Notes under the pieces: model-generated
Databases searched by the model: none
The model's input: the letters and a program-made list of their open reading frames with translations, nothing else
Told to the model about the DNA's origin: nothing
Assembly (NCBI RefSeq): GCF_004362405.1
Contig: NZ_SNXE01000007.1
Coordinates: 62,001 to 126,000, forward strand
Length of the DNA stretch: 64,000 nucleotides
Direction of reading: 5' to 3'
Origin: Roseateles asaccharophilus
Lineage (GTDB): Bacteria; Pseudomonadota; Gammaproteobacteria; Burkholderiales; Burkholderiaceae_C
In this document: positions 17,019-26,746 of the stretch, piece after piece
Layout: the number at the start of each line of letters is the position of its first letter
Numbering within the stretch: the first letter of the stretch is position 1
Position numbers and translations under genes: made by a program

Positions 17019-19358
17019 ATGTCTCCCCTGCCTCACGTCCCCCCCATGTCCGCCCGCCCCTGCTCCCCTTGCGCCGTCACAGCCCTGTCCCTGGCGGCGG
17101 CTCTGCTGCACCTGAATCCGGCCTGGGGCCAGGACGCCGCGCCCGCTGCGGCCGTGGGCGAAACACCGGCGCCGCGCCCGGCCACATCCGCTGAACTTCA
17201 GCCCGCCCGACCCGCGGCCACGCCGGCATCACGGGAACGTCTGGACCGCGTGGAGGTGCAAGGCGGCCCCAGCGACAGCACCCTGCGCCGGTCGGCCACC
17301 GCCGCCAAGATCGTCATCGGGCGCGAGGAGATCGAACGCTTTGGCGACAGCAGCGTGGCCGATGTGCTCAAGCGCCTGCCCGGCGTCACCATTGGCGGCC
17401 GGCCGGGTCGGGGCGGCGAGATCCGCATGCGCGGCATGGGCGGGGGTTACACCCAGATCCTGGTCAACGGCGAGCGCATGCCGCCGAGCTTTTCCCTGGA
17501 CCAGTTGCCGCCGGAGCAGATCGAGCGCATCGAGGTGCTGCGCGCACCCACGGCCGAGTTCGGTGCGCGGGCCGTGGCCGGCACCATCAATATCGTGCTG
17601 CGCGAAGCCCTGCTCAAGCGCCTCAACGATCTGCGGCTGAGCCTGGGCTCGGAGCGCGGCCTGCTGCAGCCCCAGCTGTCCTGGACACGCAATGACAAGC
17701 TGGGTGAGGCGGGCCACGCCTACAACCTCAGCCTGATGGCCGGCGAACAGCGCCGCCGCGACGATGTGGACACGCGCATCGGCACCTCGGATATCCGCGG
17801 CGGCGCGCAGAGCGTGCTGCACAAGAGCGGCCAGAGCGAGGAACTGCGCCGCAACCTCAATGCCCATGGGCGCCTGCAGCTGAAGCTGGATGGCGGCGCC
17901 CAGCTCACGCTGATGCCATTCCTGGTGCAGCACCGCAGCCGCACCGATAGCGAGATCCAGCAAAACCCGGCCCAGAGCTATGCACGCGCCAGCACCGAGG
18001 GCCTGAGCGAGTTCAGCATGCTCAGGCTGGGCAGCCTCTACAACCAGCGCCTGAGCGAGGACAGCCGTCTGGAGCTGCGTGCGGGGCTGGGCTCGGCCCG
18101 GCTGGACAGCGACAGCCTGCGACGTGAGTTTGCGGGCGCCGCCGGTGACGGGCTGCCCCTGCGCAGTCAGCAGGATGTGCTGAACAACCGTGATCGCTCC
18201 CTCAATCTGGCCGGCAAGCTCTCGCAGCAGCTGGGCCAGATCGGGGGCGTGGAGCACAGCCTGGTCAGCGGTCTGGAGCTGGAGAGCAACCAGCGGCGCC
18301 AGCAACGCAACAGCCTGCAGAACGGTGAGCCCCGGCCCGAGCTCAGCGAGTTTGGCGACGACTTCGACGCCTCCACCCTGCGCCTGGCGGCCTATGTGCA
18401 GGATGAATGGAGCCCGAGCAAGCAATGGTCCGCCTATGCCGGCCTGCGCTGGGAGGGCATACGCACCCGCAGCAGCGCGAACAACTACGCGGTCAGCAAC
18501 AGCTCCCAGGTGCTCACGCCCCTGCTGCACGCCGTCTGGAAGCCCGAGGAGAAGAGCCGCGACCAGGTGCGCATGAGCCTCACGCGCAGCTACCGGGCCC
18601 CCAATACCCAGGACCTGATCGCCCGCCCCAGCATCAACAACCAGTACCCCAGCGGCGCCAACACCGCCAACGAACCCGACCGCGCCGGCAATCCGAGCCT
18701 GCGACCCGAAACCGCCCTGGGGCTGGACCTGGCGCTGGAGCGCTATCTGAGCAAGGGGGGCGTGCTCAGCGCCGGGGTCTTCGTGCGTCGCATCGACGAT
18801 CTGATGCGCAATGTGACCCGGCTGGAGACCGTGAGCTGGTCCGGTGAACAGCGCTGGGTCAGCCGTCCGCAGAACCTGGGCAAGGCCCTGAGCAGCGGGG
18901 TCGAGCTGGAAGCCAAGTTCCGCCTGGACGAGTTCTTCGACGAGGCCCTGCCCATCTCGCTGCGCAGCAATCTGAGCCTCTTCCGTTCGCGCGTGGATGA
19001 GATCCCCGGGCCCAACAACCGGCTGGATCAGCAGCCGCGCTACACCGCCAATCTGGGCGCCGACTACCGCCTGCGCAGCCTGCCCCTGCAGCTGGGTGCC
19101 AGCCTGAACTTCACCCCCGACAATCTGCTGCAGCAAAGCCTGCTGCAACAAAGCCGCAGCGACCGCAAGCGCGTCTTCGACGCCTTTGCGCTGTGGAACA
19201 TCGATCGCGACTGGGCGCTGCGCCTGTCGGCCAGCAATCTGGCGCCGCAGGACTATGGCAGCGGCACGATCATCAACACGGGCGAGCAGCTGATCACGAC
19301 CGACAACTACGGCCGTACCTTCACCACCTGGCAGCTGCGGCTGGAAGTCAAGCTCTAG
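17019..19358 (+). CDS. TonB-dependent outer-membrane receptor
   Basis: A receptor of up to 779 residues. A signal peptide (ALSLAAALLHLNPAWGQ) is followed by a Pro/Ala linker, a plug domain (about 85-195; DVLKRLPGVTIGGRPGRGGEIRMRG, QILVNGERMP, QIERIEVLRAPTAEFGARAVAGTINIVLR) and a beta-barrel. Such receptors import ferric chelates, cobalamin or organic ligands using TonB energy. The neighbours give no ligand; the convergent AraC/GyrI-like regulator might sense a small molecule, but a link is inference. Start may be 17019 or the ATG at 17046; neither has a strong ribosome site. Confidence 0.88.
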   Translation: MSPLPHVPPMSARPCSPCAVTALSLAAALLHLNPAWGQDAAPAAAVGETPAPRPATSAELQPARPAATPASRERLDRVEVQGGPSDSTLRRSATAAKIVIGREEIERFGDSSVADVLKRLPGVTIGGRPGRGGEIRMRGMGGGYTQILVNGERMPPSFSLDQLPPEQIERIEVLRAPTAEFGARAVAGTINIVLREALLKRLNDLRLSLGSERGLLQPQLSWTRNDKLGEAGHAYNLSLMAGEQRRRDDVDTRIGTSDIRGGAQSVLHKSGQSEELRRNLNAHGRLQLKLDGGAQLTLMPFLVQHRSRTDSEIQQNPAQSYARASTEGLSEFSMLRLGSLYNQRLSEDSRLELRAGLGSARLDSDSLRREFAGAAGDGLPLRSQQDVLNNRDRSLNLAGKLSQQLGQIGGVEHSLVSGLELESNQRRQQRNSLQNGEPRPELSEFGDDFDASTLRLAAYVQDEWSPSKQWSAYAGLRWEGIRTRSSANNYAVSNSSQVLTPLLHAVWKPEEKSRDQVRMSLTRSYRAPNTQDLIARPSINNQYPSGANTANEPDRAGNPSLRPETALGLDLALERYLSKGGVLSAGVFVRRIDDLMRNVTRLETVSWSGEQRWVSRPQNLGKALSSGVELEAKFRLDEFFDEALPISLRSNLSLFRSRVDEIPGPNNRLDQQPRYTANLGADYRLRSLPLQLGASLNFTPDNLLQQSLLQQSRSDRKRVFDAFALWNIDRDWALRLSASNLAPQDYGSGTIINTGEQLITTDNYGRTFTTWQLRLEVKL

Positions 19359-19370
19359 GAACTGGGAAGC

Positions 19371-20396
19371 TCAGCGCCGCACGGGGATGCAGAGCCAGCA
19401 GCGGAAGAGGCCGGTGTCCGGCTCCTGCGCGCCATCGGGCTCGTCATAGAACTCGAAGCAGGGACGGCCGTCGCACTGGTAGCCGCTGGCCGGCAGCCAC
19501 TCCCGGAAGAGTTCGGCCCAGGCCGTGCCGATCTCGCGGCCATCGCCGCGAAAGCGCGTCATGGCGTAGAGGCCACCGGGCAGATCGGCCAGGCTCACGG
19601 CCGGGTGGGCGGTCTTGAAGTCCGCGTCCACGCCCACCGCCGAGTCATAGCGGCAATGCGCGGCCGGCGTGATGCCGGGATCGTCATGACCAATGCCATA
19701 AGTGGGGCGCTGGTCAAGGCCCTCGGACTGCAGCCAGGGCAGCACGCGCTGGTACCAGAACTCGGTGATGCCCGGGCCGTAGGGGCCAATACGGCGCATA
19801 TAGGCGATGCGTTGCGGGGCCAGGGTCTTGATCTCAACGTGCATGATGAAGCGTGAGTGCTCGGTGTTGAACAGGGCTTCATCATCGGCAGCCGCCGCTT
19901 CGCCGTCCTGATCCGGATTGCGATCTTGCCGCGCACGCGGCCCCAGCTGGCGGCGCAGGTCTTCCACATACGCGGCCCAGCGCTGGGACGAGCCGGCACG
20001 CCAGGCACTGGGCGTGCAGCCAAATTGCAGCTTGAAGGCCCGCGAGAAGGCCTCGCCCGAACCAAAGCCCACGGCCAGGGCCAGCTGCAGCACGCTGCGC
20101 TGCGGATGGAGGGTCAGGCCTTGCGCGGCCGCCTCCAGGCGACGGCGCTGCAGATAGGCGCCCAGGGTCTCACCCGTCCAGGCAGCAAAGAGCCGGTGGA
20201 AGTGAAACGGCGAGAAATGCGCCAGCTCCGCCAGGGCCGCCAGCTCCAGCGGCGCGTCGAGGTGGGCATCGATATGGTCCAGCACCCGGTTCATGCGCCG
20301 CGCATAGGCGAGGCAGTGCTGGGCGGGCGTGGGCTCGGACGCCACCGTTGGCGAGCTGGTTGGCGAGGTCGTGGGGATGGTCGATTCGGGCGTCAT
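19371..20396 (-). CDS. AraC-family regulator with GyrI-like effector domain
   Basis: A 341-residue regulator. An N-terminal AraC/XylS DNA-binding domain (about 30-135) carries two helix-turn-helix units (LELAALAELAHFSPFHFHRLFAAWTGE and SVLQLALAVGFGSGEAFSRAF). A Gln/Asp/Arg-rich linker is followed by a GyrI-like small-molecule domain (about 180-341; VEIKTLAPQRIAYMRRIGPYG, FEFYDEP). This is the Rob/BmrR-like arrangement, often tied to drug or stress responses. It converges with the TonB receptor 12 bases away, so co-regulation would be from separate promoters. Confidence 0.9.
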   Translation of the reverse strand: MTPESTIPTTSPTSSPTVASEPTPAQHCLAYARRMNRVLDHIDAHLDAPLELAALAELAHFSPFHFHRLFAAWTGETLGAYLQRRRLEAAAQGLTLHPQRSVLQLALAVGFGSGEAFSRAFKLQFGCTPSAWRAGSSQRWAAYVEDLRRQLGPRARQDRNPDQDGEAAAADDEALFNTEHSRFIMHVEIKTLAPQRIAYMRRIGPYGPGITEFWYQRVLPWLQSEGLDQRPTYGIGHDDPGITPAAHCRYDSAVGVDADFKTAHPAVSLADLPGGLYAMTRFRGDGREIGTAWAELFREWLPASGYQCDGRPCFEFYDEPDGAQEPDTGLFRCWLCIPVRR

Positions 20397-20579
20397 GCGG
20401 GGCAGAGCTTAGCCCCGGCACGAAGGCTTCGGGTGGATCCCAGACACGGGAGCGGACCAACGGACGCCTGAGCGCCCTGGCCGCAGGGGCGAGCGCAATG
20501 GCCGCAGCCGGCACACCCGTTCATGAGCCGCAGCGTGTGACTTACCTGGGCCGCCCGCCTCGCTCAAGCCACCCACAAG

Positions 20580-20610
20580 AAAAATGCCGCCACGCGGGCA
20601 GCGTGGCGGC
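20580..20610 (-). terminator. intrinsic terminator of the guaD-ABC operon
   Basis: A 10-bp stem (GCCGCCACGC/GCGTGGCGGC) with a 5-base loop, followed on the minus strand by A then TTTTT. A smaller hairpin TGCGGC-AA-GCCGCA (20639-20652) sits between it and the BMP stop codon. Confidence 0.85.
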
Positions 20611-20660
20611 TCGGAGCGCATAGAGCGCAGGGATCGTTTGCGGCAAGCCGCAGCGGCGGC

Positions 20661-21830
20661 TTACTTGCCGCTGGGCACCTTGCCCTCGACGCCCTTGATG
20701 TAGAAGTTCACGCCGGAGAGGAACTTGTCGTCCGCGACCTCATCCTTCTTCAGCACTTCCTTGCCGTCCTGACCGACGATGGGGCCCTTCCAGATGGAGA
20801 AGCTGCCGTCCTTGAGGCCGGCCTTGATGCTGTCCACCTTGGCACGCACCTCGGCGGGCACGACCTCGTTGACCGAGACCATGTCGATGGCGCCTTCCTT
20901 CACGCCCCACCAGGCATGCTTGCCCGGACCGGCGCTCCACTTGCCCTCCAGGGCCTCACGCACGGCGCTGATGTAGTACGGGCCCCAGTTGATGACGGCC
21001 GAACCCAGGTGGGCCTTGGGGCCGTAGGCGGTCATGTCCGAGTCCCAGCCGAAGGCGTACTTGCCATTCTTCTCGGCGGTCTGCAGCACGGCGCTGGAGT
21101 CGGTGTTCTGCATCAGCACGTCGGCGCCACCGTTGATCAGGCTCTGCGCGGCCTCGGTTTCCTTGGGCGGGTTGAACCACTCATTGACCCAGACCACCTT
21201 GACCTTGATCTTGGGGTTGGTGCTCTGCGCGCCCAGGGTGAAGCTGTTGATATTGCGGATCACCTCGGGGATGGGAATGGAACCCACCACACCCAGGGTG
21301 TTGCTCTTGGTCATGGCGCCGGCGATCACGCCGGCCATATAGGCGCCCTCATAGGTGCGCGAGTCATAGGTGCGCATGTTGTCGGCTTGCTTGTAGCCGG
21401 TGGCATGCTCGAACTTCACGTCCTTGGCGTCCGGCGCCACCTTGAGCATGGGCTCCATATAGCCGAAGGTGGTGCCGAAGATCATCTTGTTGCCCTGGGC
21501 CACCATGTCGCGGAACACGCGCTCGGCATCGGCCGCCTCGGGCACCTTCTCGACGAAGCTGGTGACGATCTTGTCGCCGAATTCCTTCTCGAGAGCCTTG
21601 CGACCGTTGTCATGCGCGAAGGTCCAGCCGCCATCACCCACCGGGCCGACGTAGGCGAAAGCGATCTTCAGCGGCTCGGGCTTGGGCGCCGGGGCCGAGG
21701 CGGCCGCCGAGGCTGCGGGAGCGGCCGGTGCGGCCTCTTCCTTCTTGCCGCAGCCCACCAGGGCCGCGGTGGCAGCCAGGCTGGTCCAGCCGGCAAGTTT
21801 GAGCAGATCGCGCTTGGTCTTCAGGGTCAT
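20661..21830 (-). CDS. BMP-family ABC transporter substrate-binding lipoprotein
   Basis: A 389-residue periplasmic binding protein of the BMP/PnrA-like (Med) family. The N-terminus has a lipobox Leu24-Val-Gly-Cys27 and an Ala/Pro linker. The fold shows IAFAYVGPVGDGGWTFAHDNGRKALEKEFG and FGTTFGYMEPMLKVAPD. Family members bind purine nucleosides or related bases. It is the last gene of a unit with two permeases, an ATPase and guanine deaminase, so a purine ligand is a reasonable inference. GGAGGA lies about 8 bases before the ATG at 21830; the frame to 21920 is not needed. Confidence 0.9.
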   Translation of the reverse strand: MTLKTKRDLLKLAGWTSLAATAALVGCGKKEEAAPAAPAASAAASAPAPKPEPLKIAFAYVGPVGDGGWTFAHDNGRKALEKEFGDKIVTSFVEKVPEAADAERVFRDMVAQGNKMIFGTTFGYMEPMLKVAPDAKDVKFEHATGYKQADNMRTYDSRTYEGAYMAGVIAGAMTKSNTLGVVGSIPIPEVIRNINSFTLGAQSTNPKIKVKVVWVNEWFNPPKETEAAQSLINGGADVLMQNTDSSAVLQTAEKNGKYAFGWDSDMTAYGPKAHLGSAVINWGPYYISAVREALEGKWSAGPGKHAWWGVKEGAIDMVSVNEVVPAEVRAKVDSIKAGLKDGSFSIWKGPIVGQDGKEVLKKDEVADDKFLSGVNFYIKGVEGKVPSGK

Positions 21831-21855
21831 GGGAGAGTCCTCCGGTAGGGATGAG

Positions 21856-22776
21856 TCAGGAACCAGGAAAAAAGGGCTTGCCCAGCGAGGCAGGCATGTT
21901 CGCACGGATGAAGCTTGCATTGCTGGAGATCAGCACCAGCACCACGATGGTGGACAGATAGGGCAGCATCGAGAGGAACTGGCTCGCGATCTGCACGCCC
22001 TGGCCTTGCAGATGGAACTGCAGCATGGTGACGAAACCGAACAGATACGCACCCAGCAAGACCCGTGCCGGGCGCCAGGTGGCAAAGGTGGTCAGGGCCA
22101 GGGCGATCCAGCCCTTGCCAGCAATCATGCCCTCCACCCACAGCGGGGTGTAGATCACCGAAACATAGGCACCCGCCAGGCCGCAGAGCGCACCGCCGGC
22201 CATGACCGCGGCCAGGCGGATGCGGCGCACCGGATAGCCCAGGGCATGGGCCGACTCGGGCGACTCGCCCACCGCACGCAGCACCAGGCCAGGACGCGAG
22301 CGGTAGAGGAACCAGGCCAGGGCCAGGGTCAGGGCAATCGCCAGATAAACCATGGGGTGATGGCGGAACAGGGCCGGCCCCACAAAGGGCAGATCACCCA
22401 GCAGAGGCAGCGAGAAGCTGGGCCGGGTGCTGAGCTTGGCCTGCACATAGCCAATGCCCACAAAGGCCGAGAAGCCCGTGCCGAAGAGGCTCAGGGCCAG
22501 ACCGGCCGCATATTGGTTGGTGTTGAGGTAGATGACCAGCAGGCCGAAGACCAAGGCCAGCAGGGAGCCGGCGCCCATGCCGGCGGCAAAGGCCAGCACA
22601 TCGCTGCCCGTGTGCACCGCGGTGGCAAAGCCGGCAATCGCGGCCACCAGCATCATGCCCTCGGCGCCCAGGTTCACCACCCCGGCACGTTCATTGATCA
22701 AGAGGCCCAGGGCCGCGATGGCCAGCAGGGTGCCGGCGTTCATGGCCGCGGCAATCAGGAGTGCGTAGCTTTCCAT
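21856..22776 (-). CDS. ABC transporter permease (nucleoside/purine type, second permease)
   Basis: A 306-residue inner-membrane permease of the BPD_transp_2 family (RbsC/NupQ-like). It has eight to ten hydrophobic helices and the conserved cytoplasmic loop GLLINERAGVVNLGAEGMMLVAA. Its ATG shares a base with the stop of the upstream permease (TGATG), so translation is coupled. Pairing of two different permeases with one double ATPase is usual for BMP-type systems. Confidence 0.92.
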   Translation of the reverse strand: MESYALLIAAAMNAGTLLAIAALGLLINERAGVVNLGAEGMMLVAAIAGFATAVHTGSDVLAFAAGMGAGSLLALVFGLLVIYLNTNQYAAGLALSLFGTGFSAFVGIGYVQAKLSTRPSFSLPLLGDLPFVGPALFRHHPMVYLAIALTLALAWFLYRSRPGLVLRAVGESPESAHALGYPVRRIRLAAVMAGGALCGLAGAYVSVIYTPLWVEGMIAGKGWIALALTTFATWRPARVLLGAYLFGFVTMLQFHLQGQGVQIASQFLSMLPYLSTIVVLVLISSNASFIRANMPASLGKPFFPGS

Positions 22777-23846
22777 CAGGCGGCCTTTCGCACGGCGGCC
22801 CAGCGCAGCCGGTAATGGATCAGGGTGTCACAGGCCAGCAGGGCAAAGAGCAGCAGACCCTGGAAGACCCCGGTGATGGACTTGGGCAGCCCCAGGCGCG
22901 ACTGCGCCAGCTCGCCGCCGATATAGAACATGCTCATCAGAATGCCCGAGAACACGATGCCCACCGGATGCAGACGGCCCACAAAGGCCACGATGATGGC
23001 GGCGAAGCCATAGCCCGCCGGCACATAGGGCGTGAGCTGGCCCAGCGGGCCGGCCGCTTCCAGCGCCCCGGCCAGACCGGCCATGCCGCCGGACAGCAGC
23101 AGGGCCGTCCAGAGCGCGCGGCGCGAGGAGAAGCCCGCATAGCGGGCCGCGGCCGGCGCCAGACCGCCCACCTGCAAGGCATAGCCCGCATAGGTGCGGA
23201 ACAGCAGCAACCAGAATGCCGCCACCGCGGCCAGAGCGATCAGCACCCCGATATTGACCCGCCAGCCCTCGAACAGGCGCGGGATCTTGGTCACCGCCAG
23301 AAAGCTGATGCTCTGCGGAAAGTTGTAGCCGTTGGGGTCTTTCCAGGGGCCGTAGACCAGCCAGCTCAGCAGCAGATCGGCCACATAGACCAGCATCAGG
23401 CTCACCAGGATCTCATTGGCATTGAAGCGGTCGCGCAGCAGGGCCGTGAGCGCAGCCCAGGCCGCCCCACCCGCCACACCGGCCAAGAGGATGAGCACCA
23501 CGATGCCGCGGCCGGTGTCAGGTGTTGCCTGCATGGCCACCCAGCCGCCGGCCAGAGCGCCCACGATGAACTGCCCCTCGGCCCCGATATTCCAGACATT
23601 GGAGCGGAAGCACACGGCCAGGCCCAGGGCGATGAGGATCAGGGGCGTGGCCTTGATGCCCAGCTCGCTCCAGGCATAGGCGCTCTTGATGGGCTCCCAG
23701 AAGAACATCTGCAGGCCGCGCATCGGGTCCTTGCCCAGCAGCACGAACAGCCCCAGGCCCAGCAGCACCGTCAGGGCCAGGGCCAGCAGGGGCGAGCCCA
23801 GGGACATCCATTTCGAAGGCTGCGGGCGCAGCTCAAGCTTCAGCAC
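22776..23846 (-). CDS. ABC transporter permease (nucleoside/purine type, first permease)
   Basis: A permease of about 356 residues (NupP-like) with the family signature FRSNVWNIGAEGQFIVGALAGGW and multiple helices. Two in-frame GTG codons are possible. A GGAGGAGG ribosome site ends directly against the first (23852) but is 6 bases from the second (23846), so 23846 is preferred. Either start overlaps the 3' end of the ATPase gene. It works with the second permease as the membrane channel. Confidence 0.9.
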   Translation of the reverse strand: MLKLELRPQPSKWMSLGSPLLALALTVLLGLGLFVLLGKDPMRGLQMFFWEPIKSAYAWSELGIKATPLILIALGLAVCFRSNVWNIGAEGQFIVGALAGGWVAMQATPDTGRGIVVLILLAGVAGGAAWAALTALLRDRFNANEILVSLMLVYVADLLLSWLVYGPWKDPNGYNFPQSISFLAVTKIPRLFEGWRVNIGVLIALAAVAAFWLLLFRTYAGYALQVGGLAPAAARYAGFSSRRALWTALLLSGGMAGLAGALEAAGPLGQLTPYVPAGYGFAAIIVAFVGRLHPVGIVFSGILMSMFYIGGELAQSRLGLPKSITGVFQGLLLFALLACDTLIHYRLRWAAVRKAA

Positions 23847-25371
23847 GGGCACCCTCCTCCACGGCAGCCTGGGGCTGCACCTCCCACAGACCGCTCATCC
23901 ACATCCCGACTTTCTCCACCGTCGCCTCGGCCACCGGCAGGGCCGGCGAAAGCCGCCCCTTGGCCATGACCACCAGGCGATCACTGATCTCGAACAGCTC
24001 GTCCAGCTCCTCACTCACCACCAGCAGGGCACAGCCCGCATCGCGCAGCTTGAGCAGCTCGCCGCGGATCTGGGCCGCCGCGCCCACATCCACGCCCCAG
24101 GTGGGCTGCGCAATGATGAGCACCTTGGGTGCGGCCTCGATCTCGCGGCCCACGATGAACTTCTGCAGATTGCCGCCCGAGAGGCTCTTGGCCGCGGCAT
24201 CGGGTCCGCCGGCCTTGACGCCAAAGCGCTGGATCAGGCCCGCGGCCATGCGCTGCAGCTCGGCGGTGGCGATGAAGCCGCCGGGGCGCAAGGCCTCGGT
24301 GCGGGTGAGCAGCAGGTTCTGCGCCAGGGACAGCGTGGGCACGGCCCCGCGCCCCAGGCGCTCCTCGGGCACGAAGTGCAGGCCCTGGCGGCGGCGGCGG
24401 CGCGGGCTGGCGCGGGCGATGTCTGCGCCGAACAGCCTCACACTGCCGGCGGGGGCGCGGGGGTCCTCGCCCGAGAGCGCGGCCAGCAGCTCCTGCTGCC
24501 CATTGCCCGAGACGCCCGCCACGCCCACGATCTCGCCGGCATGCAGGCGCAGGGCGATGTCCTGCAGATCGGTGCCAAAGGGGCTGGACTTGGCCAGGGA
24601 CAGGCCTTGCAGCTCCAGGGCCAGCGCCCCCACGGCACGCGACTCATGGCGCAGCTGGGGAGGCTCGGCGCCTATCATCAGGCGCGAGAGCTGGGCATTG
24701 CTCTGGCTGCGCGGGTCCACCTCGCCGGTGACGCGGCCGCCGCGCAGCACGGTGCAGTGGTGGCAGAGCTCGCGGATCTCGTCGAGCTTGTGGCTGATGT
24801 ACAGAATGGCGCAACCCTCGCTGCTGAGCTGGCGCAGGATCATGAAGAGCCGCTCCACCGCCTGGGGCGTGAGCACCGAGGTGGGCTCGTCCAGGATCAG
24901 CAGCTGGGGCTTGGTGAGCAGGGCCCGCACGATCTCCACGCGCTGGCGCTCGCCCACCGAGAGGCTGTGCACCGGGCGCTCGGGATCGACGTCCAGGCCG
25001 TAGCTGGCCGCCACCTCGCGGATGCGCTGGCGCACCTCGCTCAGCGGCACGCTCTTGTCCAGGCCCAGCCAGACGTTCTCGGCCGCGCTGAGCGTGTCGA
25101 AGAGCGAGAAGTGCTGGTAGACCATGCTGATGCCCAGGGCCCGCGCCTGGGCCGGGCTCTTGATCACCACCTCCTGACCATTCCAGCGCATGCGCCCGGC
25201 ATCGGGCTGCACCGCGCCGTAGATGATCTTCATCAGCGTGGACTTGCCCGCGCCGTTCTCGCCCAGCACCGCATGGATCTGGCCGGGCTCCACCCGCAGC
25301 GAGATATCGTCATTGGCCTTGACGGCCGGGTACTGCTTGCTGATGCCACTCAGTTCGAGGCGCAGTGTCAT
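23833..25371 (-). CDS. ABC transporter ATPase with two nucleotide-binding domains
   Basis: A 512-residue tandem ATPase (NupO/YufO/RbsA-like). Domain 1 has Walker A GENGAGKST, a signature in SLSVGERQRVEIVRALL and Walker B LLILDEPTSVL. Domain 2 has the degenerate P-loop GVSGNGQQE and signature LSGGNLQKFIVGREI, as usual for this family where one site is weak. It energises the purine/nucleoside-type importer. Its ATG overlaps the guaD stop (ATGA at 25368-25371). Confidence 0.93.
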   Translation of the reverse strand: MTLRLELSGISKQYPAVKANDDISLRVEPGQIHAVLGENGAGKSTLMKIIYGAVQPDAGRMRWNGQEVVIKSPAQARALGISMVYQHFSLFDTLSAAENVWLGLDKSVPLSEVRQRIREVAASYGLDVDPERPVHSLSVGERQRVEIVRALLTKPQLLILDEPTSVLTPQAVERLFMILRQLSSEGCAILYISHKLDEIRELCHHCTVLRGGRVTGEVDPRSQSNAQLSRLMIGAEPPQLRHESRAVGALALELQGLSLAKSSPFGTDLQDIALRLHAGEIVGVAGVSGNGQQELLAALSGEDPRAPAGSVRLFGADIARASPRRRRRQGLHFVPEERLGRGAVPTLSLAQNLLLTRTEALRPGGFIATAELQRMAAGLIQRFGVKAGGPDAAAKSLSGGNLQKFIVGREIEAAPKVLIIAQPTWGVDVGAAAQIRGELLKLRDAGCALLVVSEELDELFEISDRLVVMAKGRLSPALPVAEATVEKVGMWMSGLWEVQPQAAVEEGARAEA

Positions 25372-26714
25372 GTTGGCTCGCTCTCAGGATCGCGCCTGAA
25401 GCGCGGAACACCGGCCACATAGCTGGCCACCAGATTGCGTTCGTCCGACAGGGTCAGCCAGGCGAACACCCGCTCATGCAGGCCGCGCACCACGGCGTCG
25501 CGCGCCTGGGCCACCGGGCCGCAGGCCCAGTCCCAAACACAGACGTCGGCCAGTGTACCGGCCTCGAAAGCGCCGATTTCCTGCTGCAAACCCAGGCCCT
25601 GGGCCGCGCCCAGGGTGGCGGCGTGCAGGGCCGCCCAGGCCGTCAGGCGGCGGCCGCCCAGGGCCTGCATCTTGTAGCCGTCGGCCAGGGTGCGCTGCAT
25701 GGACAGCGAGGTGCCGCCGCCCACATCCGAGGCCGCGCTCACCGTGTAGCCCGCCTCGCGCGCGGCCACCCAGTCGAAGAGCCCGCTGCCCAGGAAGAGA
25801 TTGGACGAGGGGCAGTGCGCCACCTGGGCGCCGCTGGCGGCCAGCACGCGGCGGTCTTGCTCGTCGAGCCAGATGCCATGGGCCAGCACCGCCCGGGGGT
25901 GCAAGAGGCTCTCACGGGCATAGACGTCCAGATAGCTGCGTGCCTGCGGGAAGAGCCGGGCCACCCAGGCCACCTCGTCGCGGTTCTCGGCCACATGGGT
26001 CTGCATATAGAGCGAGGCGTCGGCGCGGCACAGGGCGCCGGCCATGGCCAGCTGCTCGGGTGTGCTGGTGGGCGCGAAGCGCACGGTCACGGCATAGGCC
26101 AGGCGCTCGCGCTGGTGGTAGCGCTGGATCAGGTCCACGCAGTCGCGCTCGGCGCCGGCCACATCGTCGCGCAGCGCGTCCGGCGCATGGCGGTCCATCA
26201 GCACCTTGCCCGTGATCAGTCGCATGCCGCGCACGGCCGCCGCCTCGAACAGCATCTCGGCCGAGACCTTGTGCACCGTGGGGAAGACCACGGCCGAGGT
26301 CGTGCCATGGGCCAGCAGCGCGTCCAGAAAGCGCTCGGCCCCCAGGCGCGCCACGGCCGGGTCGGCATAGCGGGTCTCGGCCGGGAAGGTATAGGTGTTC
26401 AGCCAGTCCAGCAGCTCGGTGCCGTAGGAGGCGATCACATCCAGCTGCGGGCAGTGCACATGGGTGTCGATGAAGCCCGGCAGGATCAGGCGGCCGCGGT
26501 AATCGCGGCGCTGCCAGCTGGCGTCGGGCTCGTGCGCTTGCACGCCGGCGATGCGGCCGTCGGCGTCGATCAGCAGCCAGTGGTCGGGCCGGTAGCGCAC
26601 CGCCGGGTCGTCCAGCGCGGCCCAGGCGGGCGTGGCGCTGAAGTCCAGCAGGTCGCCGCGCAGGGCCTGGCGGCCGCGTAGGGGCGCAGGATTCGTAGGG
26701 GAAGGCATGTTCAT
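25368..26714 (-). CDS. guaD: guanine deaminase
   Basis: A 448-residue amidohydrolase converting guanine to xanthine and ammonia. Metal-binding HVHCPQ follows GFIDT; other conserved segments are ETRYADPAVA, HVAENRDEVAWV and HCPSSNLFLGSGLFDW, matching the GuaD family. It supplies xanthine to the divergently encoded XdhAB, and is coupled to the ABC importer downstream. ATG at 26714, or 26708 six bases later. The lysR stop lies only 32 bases upstream, so it may be co-transcribed with lysR. Confidence 0.95.
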   Translation of the reverse strand: MNMPSPTNPAPLRGRQALRGDLLDFSATPAWAALDDPAVRYRPDHWLLIDADGRIAGVQAHEPDASWQRRDYRGRLILPGFIDTHVHCPQLDVIASYGTELLDWLNTYTFPAETRYADPAVARLGAERFLDALLAHGTTSAVVFPTVHKVSAEMLFEAAAVRGMRLITGKVLMDRHAPDALRDDVAGAERDCVDLIQRYHQRERLAYAVTVRFAPTSTPEQLAMAGALCRADASLYMQTHVAENRDEVAWVARLFPQARSYLDVYARESLLHPRAVLAHGIWLDEQDRRVLAASGAQVAHCPSSNLFLGSGLFDWVAAREAGYTVSAASDVGGGTSLSMQRTLADGYKMQALGGRRLTAWAALHAATLGAAQGLGLQQEIGAFEAGTLADVCVWDWACGPVAQARDAVVRGLHERVFAWLTLSDERNLVASYVAGVPRFRRDPESEPT

Positions 26715-26746
26715 AAGGCGAAGCCTGCGATTGTCTCAGGCCGGAC